Assembly: GCF_000150275.1 (NCBI RefSeq)
Contig: NW_002060945.1
Span: 259,872 to 323,871 of the forward strand
DNA length: 64,000 nt
Direction: 5' to 3'
Source: Trichoplax adhaerens
Taxonomy: Eukaryota > Placozoa > Uniplacotomia > Trichoplacea > Trichoplacidae
Of this stretch, positions 27,246 to 39,600 are shown piece after piece. Under the pieces are notes generated by a model, which searched no databases, was not told the origin of the DNA, and saw nothing but the letters and a program-made list of their open reading frames with translations. The position numbers and the translations under genes are program-made. How positions within the stretch are numbered: the first letter of the stretch is position 1; every line of letters starts with the position of its first letter.

Positions 27246-30200
27246 GGACTTTATGTTTAAGGCATATGTTTAACGTAAGTAAGTTATACGCGTTATGTCT
27301 TATCAATTACACATTCAACATACATAACACAGGTAAGTGTTATAATACCCCTTGAACAGTATTTGTATTATTGTTTCTATAATAATAGCTATTAAATTTT
27401 TTTTGTGCTCGAAAACGCTGTAAGTTCATTTTTTGTTTGTTAACCCATCATTCTATTGAATGACAATAAGCGTCTATAATGCTTTAGAAGTCACTAAAGG
27501 TAACACTTATATTAAATGGACATCAAGTGAATATTTGCTGATTACCAAACGTTACATTTCACTGCATATCATAAGCCAGACATTCGTATATATCTACTCA
27601 GGTATATGCAGTACGTTCTACATTTATTAAATAGTTACTGTATATATGCCGGTCATTACGCGTATTGGCCGGACTTCGGGTTTTGGCCGTAACATATACA
27701 AATAATCATAAAATATACAGGATACAATTCTATGCTAGAGTAGTGAAATAGCATCTTGTATCGGAAATTGATAGTTCAGAACTTTTAGAAATTTGTGTCT
27801 TAAGATCACTTTATCAATTAGCTTTTAAAGTTAAAACTGCTCTTTTCTGTTTAAAATGTATCATAGTTCTGCTAGTATTACCGCTATTGGCGTATAATAT
27901 TAGCGGATAAATTACAACTGTATTCTTTAATTTTTATCACAGTATATATGTACTGTGTTTGTCTATTACATAATTATTAACGCGGAGGTTTTTACCTTGA
28001 TGATATATTGTAATGAAATTTAGAATACATCTTCGATTGTCCTGAATTTAAAAGTATTTGTATCCGATTTTCTTTGCTATATGAGAAATACGAATGCTAA
28101 ATGATCTTTAATTTAAAATTGATGAACGTATTCCTTCAACCTTTAATTGCTATAAATAAACCAATTTGCGCAAACAATTTCTTTCTTTTGATTATTTGAC
28201 ATTACTGTGCAGAGATGTACTGATAAATTATTGACAGAATTGATAAATTTATGGTAATTCATGGTAAAAGAATCTCAATTATGAGCTTATTGTCATCTCT
28301 TACTAGTCGGACATTACATGAACTTCTATCATCATAGTATAAACTTCATTTAAGAATATTACCGACTCAAAGTGATGATGATTAATTATAGTTTCAATTC
28401 TCAGTTGTTGCATACCTGCATTGAATTAAATAGACAACAAAGATAAGTTATGCTCTCGTTTATGAATATCAACAAGGAATACACTACTAAACTGTACACA
28501 ATGCCGAATTTATGGTGAAAATCAAGGATCTAGATAGGAGTGTAAAGCAATGATTTTTCAAGTAAAAATACATGGTGTAAACGGTAGCCAGTTTTCATTG
28601 AAATCAGGATTTAATAGAGGAATATTGCTGAGTCGCATGTTGTACCAGCGCTGACTACCATTAGTGCAACCAACATTCTGCCCGTATGCTAGCAAATCGA
28701 ATAGGCTCAGAGATTGTTTTAAGTGCATTTCAGTAAGCAATATTATGTTGGTTATAGTTATTCCTAATTTATTTTACTACAGTTAGGTTCATATTTCATA
28801 CTTTAACTTGACCTAATATTTACACATATACCGTACGAGCGGTAATTCTCTATTTAATTTCGAACTTTAACTGCCTCGTTTTAATTCGGTATAATTTTAA
28901 CCCCAATCCTGGTACTAGCCAATTCAATTCATTTTTTATTATATCTATAAAGCTCCATTACTGCAGCTGCATACAGTTAGAGAATTGTACGCTCAATACG
29001 TACTGTATCAAGTAAGGTATCATAGCAATTTAGATTTGTAGCAACAACAGCAAAGAATGAAGTTTTTTACTTTGATTCATTTATTAGTTTGCATATCTTA
29101 TGGCGGCTGTACCTGTAATAATCAAAGTTATCATATGGACTAATAATCAATTAATCAAATACAGACATTCGTTCTGACATGATAGATATATTGGTATCGT
29201 ACTTCTATACCATTGTCATCTTAATTCGTTTTAACTCTTCCAATATCATAATTTCCATCTTAGCTACGAATTACATTCATACCGTTAACGATTTGAACTT
29301 GATATACTCGTACAGCAGCAATCAACCTACAGATATGTATAGTAGGTAGCAGCCATAAATTTCGAGAACGTCATCGAGTCACCAGTGCGGATGTTATCGT
29401 CCTTTATACAGACTCTGCACGCCATTCCAGATAGCTCTTTATCCAAAAAAGAATAGGTCTTTGATTGTTGCTTCCTCCTATTTCGTATTTTTATTAATTA
29501 ATTGAAAGACATTAATTACCTAGTTAATTGTTACTGAATAAAAATTTCAATTTTTTTCTTTTAAATAATATATAATAATGGGCATTTCAATCGATGAAGG
29601 TATTAATTGTAAAACACTGATTGCAGTACATTATGCGCCATTGTCTATCTCCATGTCTTCCGACATTAGAGTCATAAAGCTGATAATGTAAGCGTATAAT
29701 AACATAAATCACAAAAACGAGGGTATTTTGTCAATATATTATATTACCGGATTATTTTCTCCTTCCCTAAAATAAATAATAAAGACAGAATTTCAATCAA
29801 TATCACCCAAAACAATTTACCTCTGTGCAATTCAATATCGTCAAAAACAGTGTATATATATATTTATACATAGATTTGTGGCTAATATAAATAATTAAAT
29901 ATAAAGCTTAGTTATTAAAGAGTAGCAGCCGAATTATTATTTTCAAAATAGTCTCTAGTTTACAGTTTACGAATATATTGTAAAAGGCTATTTATAAGGA
30001 TGTTAGGCTCTCGATGACGTGTTTAGTGTGACTTTAGGCATATTTGGAAGAGAGTCTCCGAAATTTTTTCTTTTCTTTTAGGCTCTACACTTCTTAGCCC
30101 TCAAATTAATACTGCGTAATATCTGTCTGTAACCATCAATACTATAATAGATAATGCAGTTTCTATTGAAAGAATCGGAATTTCTTCGGCTGTAAAAAAA

Positions 30201-30700
30201 CACTCACCAGTGCCGACAGAGTTAGTCAATGGCCAGCTGTCAAAAATCGCAAGTCATTGACAATAATAGCAGACAAATATTTATAAAGATTGAACTGGCG
30301 ATCTACGGCTAGACATCCATCAATCTTAGGAAGTTAAAGTAACTGGATGGCTGTCTTCTACGAAAAGGCATTAAATATAAACAGCGAAAACATTAAACAA
30401 TGTCCCATATTATCTATTGCGATTGAAAAAATACAATAATTCTCATCGCTGAATTTTTGCATGACGTTAATCGCCTATTTAACCGCGGTCATTTTATTAG
30501 TCTAATTATAGAGGTTAAATTGAGCTAAACCTCTAAATATCTATGATATACTTTAATTGCAGCCAATGTTCTTATTTACTTGACCTCTTTCTTAATTTTA
30601 CCTACTGATTAGTTGATTTCATTGACAAGAAGATTGGCTCAGAGGTATTTATTTAATACACCCTTTCTACATCACAATACAAATACTTAAATATAGAAAT
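27246..30700. other. Gene-free region downstream of the coiled-coil gene
   Basis: AT-rich DNA with no open frame that I can join into a gene. It should contain the 3' UTR of the upstream gene. An acag|gtaagt site, which would act as acceptor and donor at one point, lies at 27,329-27,338. A short minus-strand frame near 28,558-28,740 contains a cyclase-like word and is discussed as a possible relic. Confidence 0.5.
28558..28740 (-). pseudogene. Possible relic of an oxidosqualene cyclase fragment
   Basis: A 60-codon minus-strand frame contains T-N-G-S-Q-R-W (28,645-28,665), preceded by F-D-L-L-A-Y-G. The lanosterol synthase in this window has P-D-Y-L-W-I-G, then G-T-N-G-S-Q-L-W at the equivalent place. 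Similarity stops right after the tryptophan, and in the real gene these residues are split over three exons. If real, it would be a degraded, possibly processed, copy. The match is short and could be chance. Confidence 0.2.
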
Positions 30701-30709
30701 ATTACAGGA

Positions 30710-32290
30710 TGGGAAATTTTAAAGTAGGATAAGGAGTAGTTTTAATTGTTGATGAAGTTCAAAGTCTACATTTTATATTTTCCCTTTTTTAATTTACCAG
30801 TGCAATTCAGAAGATTCTACTTAGTAAAAGGAAGCTTATCTACTGGATATTGCATAAACAAATGAACATTTTAACCAAAGCACATCGAAATAAATATGTT
30901 TTACTTTATTAGATATGACTATATGAGAATACATATAATTTTAGTCTGTTAATGAATAAGTAGGTCTATATCTATGGTGACAACTCGAAGTATTTTATAG
31001 TACATCCTAATTTTTTGTTCGTGATGCATTAGTTAACAGTAATCTATGACTACTTAAAAGCAAGCATATCGTTTATGATAATATTGTCCAATGCGACGAC
31101 AAGTACGAAAAAATCAAATTTACAGCTTCAAATATTTCAAGACTGAAAAATTTGAAGGAGGAGAATAAGTAATACAATTATTGATGAAGTTTGCAGTTTA
31201 CATTGTGCACGTATTTACATCTTCCTTTTTTATAATCTACTGGCGCAGATCGAGGGATTCTAAAAACTAAAGGGAATCTTATCTACGGAGTATTGTATAA
31301 GTAAACAAACCATTTTAACCTTAGATATCGGAATAATTATTTTTACCGTATTAATTAATAAATACACTGATATGAAAATTTAAATCTGCTAATAACCAAA
31401 TCTGTAGTTGAGAATGCAGATAATTTTAATTTGCGAATAAGCAAATTGACGGTCATCGCTACAATTTCAAGTATTTAACAGCAAATGCTAAGTCGCTATC
31501 CGTAACGCAATAATTAAAAGTAATTTATGACTTCTTAAAAGCAAATACACCGTTTAGGATAGTATTATCCAAAGTGACAATAAGTACAGTCACGATCGAA
31601 TTTACAGTTGCAAATATTACGGGGCGAGATATTTAAAGAGTATAAAAAATAATCTTTATAATCATTACTGAATTTCAAAGTCTTTTATCGTAATTTACAG
31701 TTTCCATCTTTGCAATCTGCCGATACAGATCGGGATATTTTAATCATAGAAGGGAATCTTATCTCTTAAGAACTGTGTAAACAAACTAATTTGCCTTGGC
31801 ACATCAAAATAACTAATTTTACCTTAATAAATAATAGACACCGATATCAGAATACAAGTATCTCAGTCTGATAATTAATAAGCAAATCTATATCTATAGG
31901 GGCCTTTTCAAGTATTCATAACAAATCCTAATTCACTGTCCACGATGCAATAGCTAACGGTAATCTATGACTACATAAAACAAGTGTAGTATTAACGATA
32001 ATATTGTCTAAAGCGATAACAAATACCGTCATGATCGAATTTATAGCTGTAAATTTTGTCTATTGAATACTGTGTAAACAAGCTATTTTTGCTTTAGTAC
32101 ATCAAAATAACTATTTTTACGTTATGAAATAATAAATACACTGATATGAGAATACAGACAACTTAAATCTGCTAATTAATAAGCAAATCTATATCTAGCG
32201 TGATCATTTTAGTACGAGTATTCACAACAAATTACAATTTGCTATTTGTGATGTAATAGTTAAACGATAATCTAAGACTGATAACATTTT
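30710..32290. repeat. Tandem array of about 450-bp degenerate units (3 to 4 copies)
   Basis: Corresponding points recur near 30,870, 31,313, 31,790 and 32,088. Each has a TTTAACC/TTTGCC start, then cacatcgaaataa-like sequence, a tatgagaataca segment, an aataagcaaatctatatct segment, and a taatctatgactac-like segment. Units are about 443 and 477 bp; the last is shortened to about 300 bp. There is no open frame and no terminal inverted repeat that I can see, so it is non-coding satellite-like DNA or a decayed element. Confidence 0.75.
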
Positions 32291-33663
32291 CTAATGCGAT
32301 AGCAATCAATCACCAGCAATTACTTTATTGCTTATGACAGCATCTTCATTCCTGATATGTAGCCTCGGAATGCGTATGGCTCATTTGCCTGCGTGGCAGT
32401 AAATGAATCCTTTATGCTATTGCTAACGACATGAGTTGACTTATTTTAAAAAGATCAATAGAAATAGTTTGTCTTTCCCAGCATGAAATGAATCAATCTA
32501 TGCTGCAGAAGAGCCGATATAGCGATCAACTAATAAACTAATACCAATTTAAAATGAATAAAGCATGCGTTTCTTTTTCTAGGTCAACTATTACAGTTAT
32601 GTTAGAATGAATGATTAGTCAATGAATAAATGATAAGGTTAAATTACTAACTGATATGGGTGAAGAAGACAAAGTAATGATTGCTATTTAATAGAGACGT
32701 CAAATAATTTCAATTTTTTTTTTTAATAATAGCTGTTAAAATATATTGAGAAAGATTTAAGAATGGACTTATGCTCTCATTCATGTCGACTAAATGTTCA
32801 AGAAAAATAGCAAGTTTTTATGTATCTTAGATTCTACATAAATCAATCAGGAGAGGCAATAATTGTCTAACAGAGTTATTATCATTTCAAAGAGCCAAGG
32901 GAAATGAACAATTCTTGAAACCCAGCTTTGAGTAAAATATTTCAATATAAAGTTAATACGATTATGGATTGCCCAGTTTCCGTACAATAGGTGATTTTAT
33001 TTTTATTTTTATATCCATATAAAACGGACCAGCTCTTAGAAATCGGTTCAGTGAACAATAATCCAGTCATTGTCGTAGGCAGTAACAAATTTGACTAAAA
33101 ACTGTTCCTGTTTAAGTTAATCAATATTAAGTGCGCCTTCATTCATATAATTTACGTCTTCAATGGTTTCAGTATTGAAATACGTATATAATAATGTCAG
33201 ATATTATTATCGGCGTATCCTAGGTAATTTTAATTCTGGACCAAAATAGAACTTTTCTAATATGAATAAATAAACGTCATGATAGTCTATTCAAATATTA
33301 GGCAGGCAAATAAGAAAGGTGAAGAAAATTGTTATTAGTTTCCTTTTTTAATCTGTCTAGGAAAAATAGCAGAAAACTGTCAATTAGTAATATAAGATTA
33401 TGGACAATACCGCCTTTGCATTATATAAGTCTGAAATGGAAAAAAACATTTATTTGGTACTTATTCTAATTTTAAAAGAAAAAATTTTTAGAATACAATG
33501 ATTTTTTTCTATTGACTACAAGAATCCTCCTTTATCTTATTCCATAACGTCTTTATTTTATAATAAATCTGAATTAGAAATCGATGGTAAGCCTGTGTAT
33601 AAAATATAAATCAGTTAGTCAGCGTCATTTATTTCTTTGCACTTTTATTACCTTCCACTCGCC

Positions 33664-36600
33664 ATGTATATTCTGACAACTTTATTGGATCAAATGTGGT
33701 TAAAATGGGACAATATCCAGTCCATGTTATCCACATGGTGGTTAATAACAACTCTTATTGCCTTATCATTTTGCTGCTATCTTAAACGATTTTTATTGGC
33801 TAAATATCGCGATTGCAATAAAAATCCTGATCATAAAATGAAAGAGAATGAGGTCAGTTTAATAATTGATTAACGATTTATATTTCATATGTAACTCAAA
33901 ATAATCTAGCCACAATCAGAGCTTAATTTCTTCCTATACTTCAATTTTCTCCGTAACTTGACGTCAATATTTTCTGGAAAGATAAATTTGAATTTCACGC
34001 TAGCATATACTTTAAAAATACATCAGAAATCGTATCTACTCATCTTTCGATAATTAACTAATAGCTTAACTACCTTAAATCTACTCTAATAGCACTATCT
34101 AAATGAGAATACAATAGTCTATCATAGAATAGAAAGTATAAAATATAAGTTTGGTAAATTTTAAAGACGATATTACGAATTGTATTTTATAAATTTTTAC
34201 ATCGCTTTCAACTAAATAAATGGATCGCCAATTCGATAAAATACCAATTCGTGACCGTTACTTACCAATCTATTATATACCTTAGGCTATTTCTCTATCA
34301 TATTGATTTCAATTATGTCTAGTAAAGTTATTATCTTATCAATTTCGTATACTGTAATCCTTATATACGCTTAGTTAGATTATCCTTGAGAGCATTATAA
34401 TTATGACAGCTTTACCTATCTATTGTAGAGTTTACTTACTTATTCATTTTTTTCAGCCAACTCCATTTCGTTAAATTGGCAAAAGATTTGTTTATTTACA
34501 TAAACATGCATTCTGACTTAATCAGATTGATCAGTTTTCAAGACTCGTTAGTAATTTACGGTTGATAAAATAAAACTTTTGTTTGTCACAATACTCGCTT
34601 CTTTTTATAATAGAATCTTCAATGTCATTCTTAAATCATAATTGAGCTATCTACGCAGTCTTTAAATTTATTTACACTTAGTAAACTCATCGCCATTCTA
34701 GATGACCGGTAGTAATCGAAAGTAAACTTGGTACATTCATCAAGTACTATTAGAGCTGTATATTCGATTTAGACAGTAGTTAATTTAACATAGCTTCTAA
34801 TTACTAATTCTTGTCATCTAGCTACTTGTTCTAGATTTAATCTTCGATAGCTCAGCATCATAATCATGTACAGAATCACTGCTATCCATTTGTATTAAGT
34901 GGACGATGAATTAGCCACGCAAATAGCCATAGTTATGAAAGTCCAACAGTGCAGATAATCTTGTACTACTATGACTACATACTAGTATAAGATTAAAATT
35001 ATAATCATTATGAAATGATACGGATTTATGATATGCATAGCTACATGATTAATTAGTACCTAGTTCTTTGGTATAATTATCATCGTTCCATACGATTATA
35101 TTACATGTCATTGTAGTAATTATTACTAATATTTTGCTTCATTCAATTTCTTGTGAATTTATATTATAATAGCAATCTTTTATGTACTATCTATGCTATT
35201 CTTATAGATCAGTCTATTTCAGTTTCAAAATTTTAATTTAACCACTTCTATAGCCCGGTAATGGTTTGTAGCCATTTTATTTCATGTATCATGTAAACTC
35301 ATCTTTTACTGTATACATTAAGTATTTCTATCTAAAAATTGAGTGTTGATTCTATTAAGGCTAGAAGGCATTAAATAGAACTATATAGGTCATAAAGTAA
35401 CTCATGTAATGATCTTATGGAGAGATTTTGACGCCCTTTGATAGATAGGGCATCAATATTTAAACTTGACCTTAAGTGCATCCATACATGTTAGCACCAA
35501 GCTTGAAATTGTAGAAAACAAGGCAGTATCTCAGGCTTAGTATTAACTACATGTAGGGCTTCGCTTGCAGTTACATCGATGCAGCTAGACTACTCCATCT
35601 AATACACATAGTAATGTTCTCATTCCCGATATATGCGGATCTCTTGGTGAAAGGTTCTGTAATCTATTCGTATCTACACAGACTATACGTGCATATGCAT
35701 TGGTATAAGTCTAGCACTACAATTGTAGAAGTTTCTCCAGTTTTTCTACCGGATATTATGACAAGCTCATTCTTTATCGACTATATATTCGTATTGTAAA
35801 GTTCATTTGATAATTGCATCATATCAGTATCTTGTTGAATGATTTCAGTACAATTCTCTAGCAAAATTTACAGCCATAGACAATTCTATTAGTATGTCGT
35901 ACGATAATTAATTGAATCTGTCTGACAGATAATCTAAATATTTTAAAATCATTCTAGAGAGTCTAATATTATCACTTTGTATTCAATAAATCCTTATAAA
36001 GTCATATACATATTAATTTTAATCATTTTAAACAACAGTTTCGTCATAGAAACGATACGAACGGCAACGATAAGGTTTAGTCAAAGCAATTTTCAGTTAA
36101 GTATACATTACTGGTGTATTGTTACATACATAGTTACTCCATATTCAGAAAGTCCTTATAGAGTCATGTAGCGATAAACTTTAATTATTTCAAGCTGGAG
36201 TTTTCCTCATAGACGCGATATGAACAGCACCGATAACGTTTAGTCAAAGCAATTTTTAGTTCAATATATTTATTACTGGTTGCTACATAAAACCATTCCT
36301 TCAACAGAATAGCTACTACCTTCCATGTAACAGTAAATTAACAATTTTATCTTTTCTGTAGATTTGCTAACATCTTTAGGCTTGCTATTACTTTTTAATT
36401 ACTTCTTTCATTTCTTGCGAGATTGCAACTATGACTCGTTTTGTCTAGTGTTATGTATGAAAACAACTTTATCCAACTAGTTAAGCATCAAAATGCTATC
36501 TAACATTGCATCCAACTAATTGTTGTATAAGACACGCCGTGATGCTTTCGCAATATTTTAAAAATAAACAGAAAATCCGTTCGATTGGCTATTGTCTTAA

Positions 36601-39600
36601 TTCCACGTATTATTAGCTCGCCACAGAAAGTTATCGATGAATATGTTAGAGTATTCACGTAAATAGTTATGAGGTATATTTTTTCTCTCATATTTTAACC
36701 ACTATGAATAGAATAGATTGTTATGATTTTGCCCCAGGATATATCCTTGACAATTAATTCATTTATTTTCTAGTGTTATAAAACAAAAACTAGAAAAAAA
36801 ATTTACGATACACAAATTTATACGTGAATTATTTTACTAACTTGCTTTTGGTTATCATATGGTAAAGCTTAGAGAAAATGGTCACATATTCTATGTAATA
36901 GCAAATTTTACCCCAATACCCGTCATAATCGTATCTTACATACACATAACATTAGATATCATAAGTTATAATTTTGAAATAATTGAGGATGAAATCTCGA
37001 AGCGATGAAGCATCCTTTATTAATAATTATTATTAGAAATAAATGGATAGAAAAATCAGCTAATGGTAATACTGAAATTCAAAATTTTATCGATGCATTT
37101 ACCCTTCTATCTTGCGTCCTTATTCTATTCCGTTCATTTTGATCTACTAGGTCCATAGAGTCAGATATTCTGTCACCTATTTTAAATGTTTAGTTTTAAT
37201 CTTAGTTCAATTATTATTATTGTGAAAATCAATTATTGATCATCATCAGTTTTTTAGTATCTTATAATCTGAAAATGTTTAACTACTAATAGTAACTCTT
37301 AATAACTGTTACTCTTTACTCTTTTAACGATGACATTATATTGCAATCATACCAGTAAGCCTGCTACTAATGTTATTAGTAATCAATTACTGATTTCTTC
37401 TGCTGCTTGTCAATTCAGAAAAAAGTTTGCTATTATTTCTTTAAAGTAAAAGCATAAGGAAAAATTAAATTACTGTGACAGACTATGATTGTACTGAAAA
37501 GTGAAAAACTAGTAACCGATCTTATAGCATAGCAGGGCCTTGATTGATGTGAAGTCATCGAAAATATAAAAGAAAACTATATTTATTACTTTCAAATCTC
37601 TATAATAAATTTGATGATAGTACTGTTAATAGAAATTAGCGAGCTTAGTTAATAAGATTATTGAAATGGAAGAACTAAACTTAATAGCTCATTAGAAGAT
37701 ACTGTAATCTATACTGTATAATTGTTTCTGATAGTTTAAAGCTATACGCTGGCATTATAGTTTTTACTCAAAACCAATTTGATTTCTAAGTTTTTATTTT
37801 GACTACAAATCCGTAAAATTGTGTCATGCTATTTTCGATTATATTAACTTTTTGTTTACTATTCTGAAAAAGACTTATAACTAGTAAAGCCTTTTCTATT
37901 GGCAACAAATGCTTATGATATATGGCATTCTTGAGGGATCATTATTTTGTATTTGAAATTGCTGCGCTAGTCAAACTTAGTTATCAATTGTAGTGTTAAG
38001 TAGAATATTACAAACAGTATAGAACAACAAATAATATGCTAATTTGCTGCATATAATATCAAATACTCTTTATTGAAACGTGGTTTACTTCCAAGACTTT
38101 AGTTCCTTTTGTATTTTATAGATACCATACTTATTCAATTTGAATAATTTATAAAAAAATAAGCTAAAATTTGTCTGACATATTGATAATATCATCGTGA
38201 TTGCAGGTGTAGTTGTAATTTTAATTGTAAGTATGACATAAAATCTTAATTATCACGATGATAGCAGCTGATTTCGATAATTCCATATCACACTAAACGA
38301 ATTTTTCGATATACATTTATCAGAAATGTCACAAAGAAATTAAAATTTGTCAGGAATTTCCCATAAGTGGATGATACTCCTATTGTTGCCTGAAATAAAA
38401 TTAAAATTTACGCTGATGCAATTATTTAACAAGAAAAACCAACTTTGATCATTTTAATTATTCTCATCATAAAATGATGATCTATACATTCTTTAAAGTA
38501 TGAAGTATTTGCTATATTATTTTTTGAAAGAACTATAAGCAATAATTTCGAAATTAAAGTTTCTTTTTCTCGTTTTATGGTAGTGATAATTTACTGTACT
38601 TTACTCCAGATAAAAGAGAATATTTATAAAGACAGGATCTACTGTTGTGTTCTTTGAAGAATTCAAAGAAACTTTTTGGGAAAAGAATCTATCAAGGTGT
38701 ATTTTATAGTATTCCGTTGACGGTAAAATATGAATCAATAAGCATTCTCGGGTCCTACTTTTTGCATAAACCATGAATATAAACATCTAAGAACTACTAA
38801 TCACCTTAATCAGATCGAGTTTACTTCGTATCAATTAGTAAGGGATATTGATACCATCAAAAGTCATTCTTTTAATGCAGAGTTTTAGTTCCGCAGTACT
38901 GCCAGACAATATCTGTCAATAATATAAGAATGTAATACATAATCTGCTTCGAAGTGAATACTGATGCATTTTTTCTTTCGGCTTTTATTATCTTAAGATA
39001 CTCTTGCAGCAAGAGATTTTATAGTAACGCTGTAATTTTCTCGACCAGTTATCGCATGCTATGAATATTATTCCCTGTAGTGTAACCCTAAATTAGCTTA
39101 AGATTAAAGTCAGAATTAGAAGCGCAAATCATCAATAGATTGTACAATGGAAAATTTACAATTGATCTTGCGACTTGATAGGCAGGAAATGATTGTGTTG
39201 CTAAAAAATCATTCTGTAACAAATCATACATAAACAATGAATTTTGTTATAATAATTTAGATTGTCTGATCGTAGCTTGATAATTGTTAGCAGTTATAAG
39301 ACCGATCTAAATTATGTAATTAAGTGAAGTTTACAAGAAACTACAGTTCTTACATTATTATTTTGATATTTTATTACATTTCCCATTACTGCGGATGTAA
39401 AATCAAGCGAATAATGAACTGCAACAATTCATGCCATGCGAATACATCATTGCATAAAATATTTCATTTTTAGTTAAAATCATTAACATTATAGTTGATT
39501 TCTTATTAAGTTTCTTAAAGCTACTTACCTGGCTTTTAATTAACCAGCTAGATACTACGTATGTTATGTAGGCGCGATAGTACATGCGTGTATATGTAAT

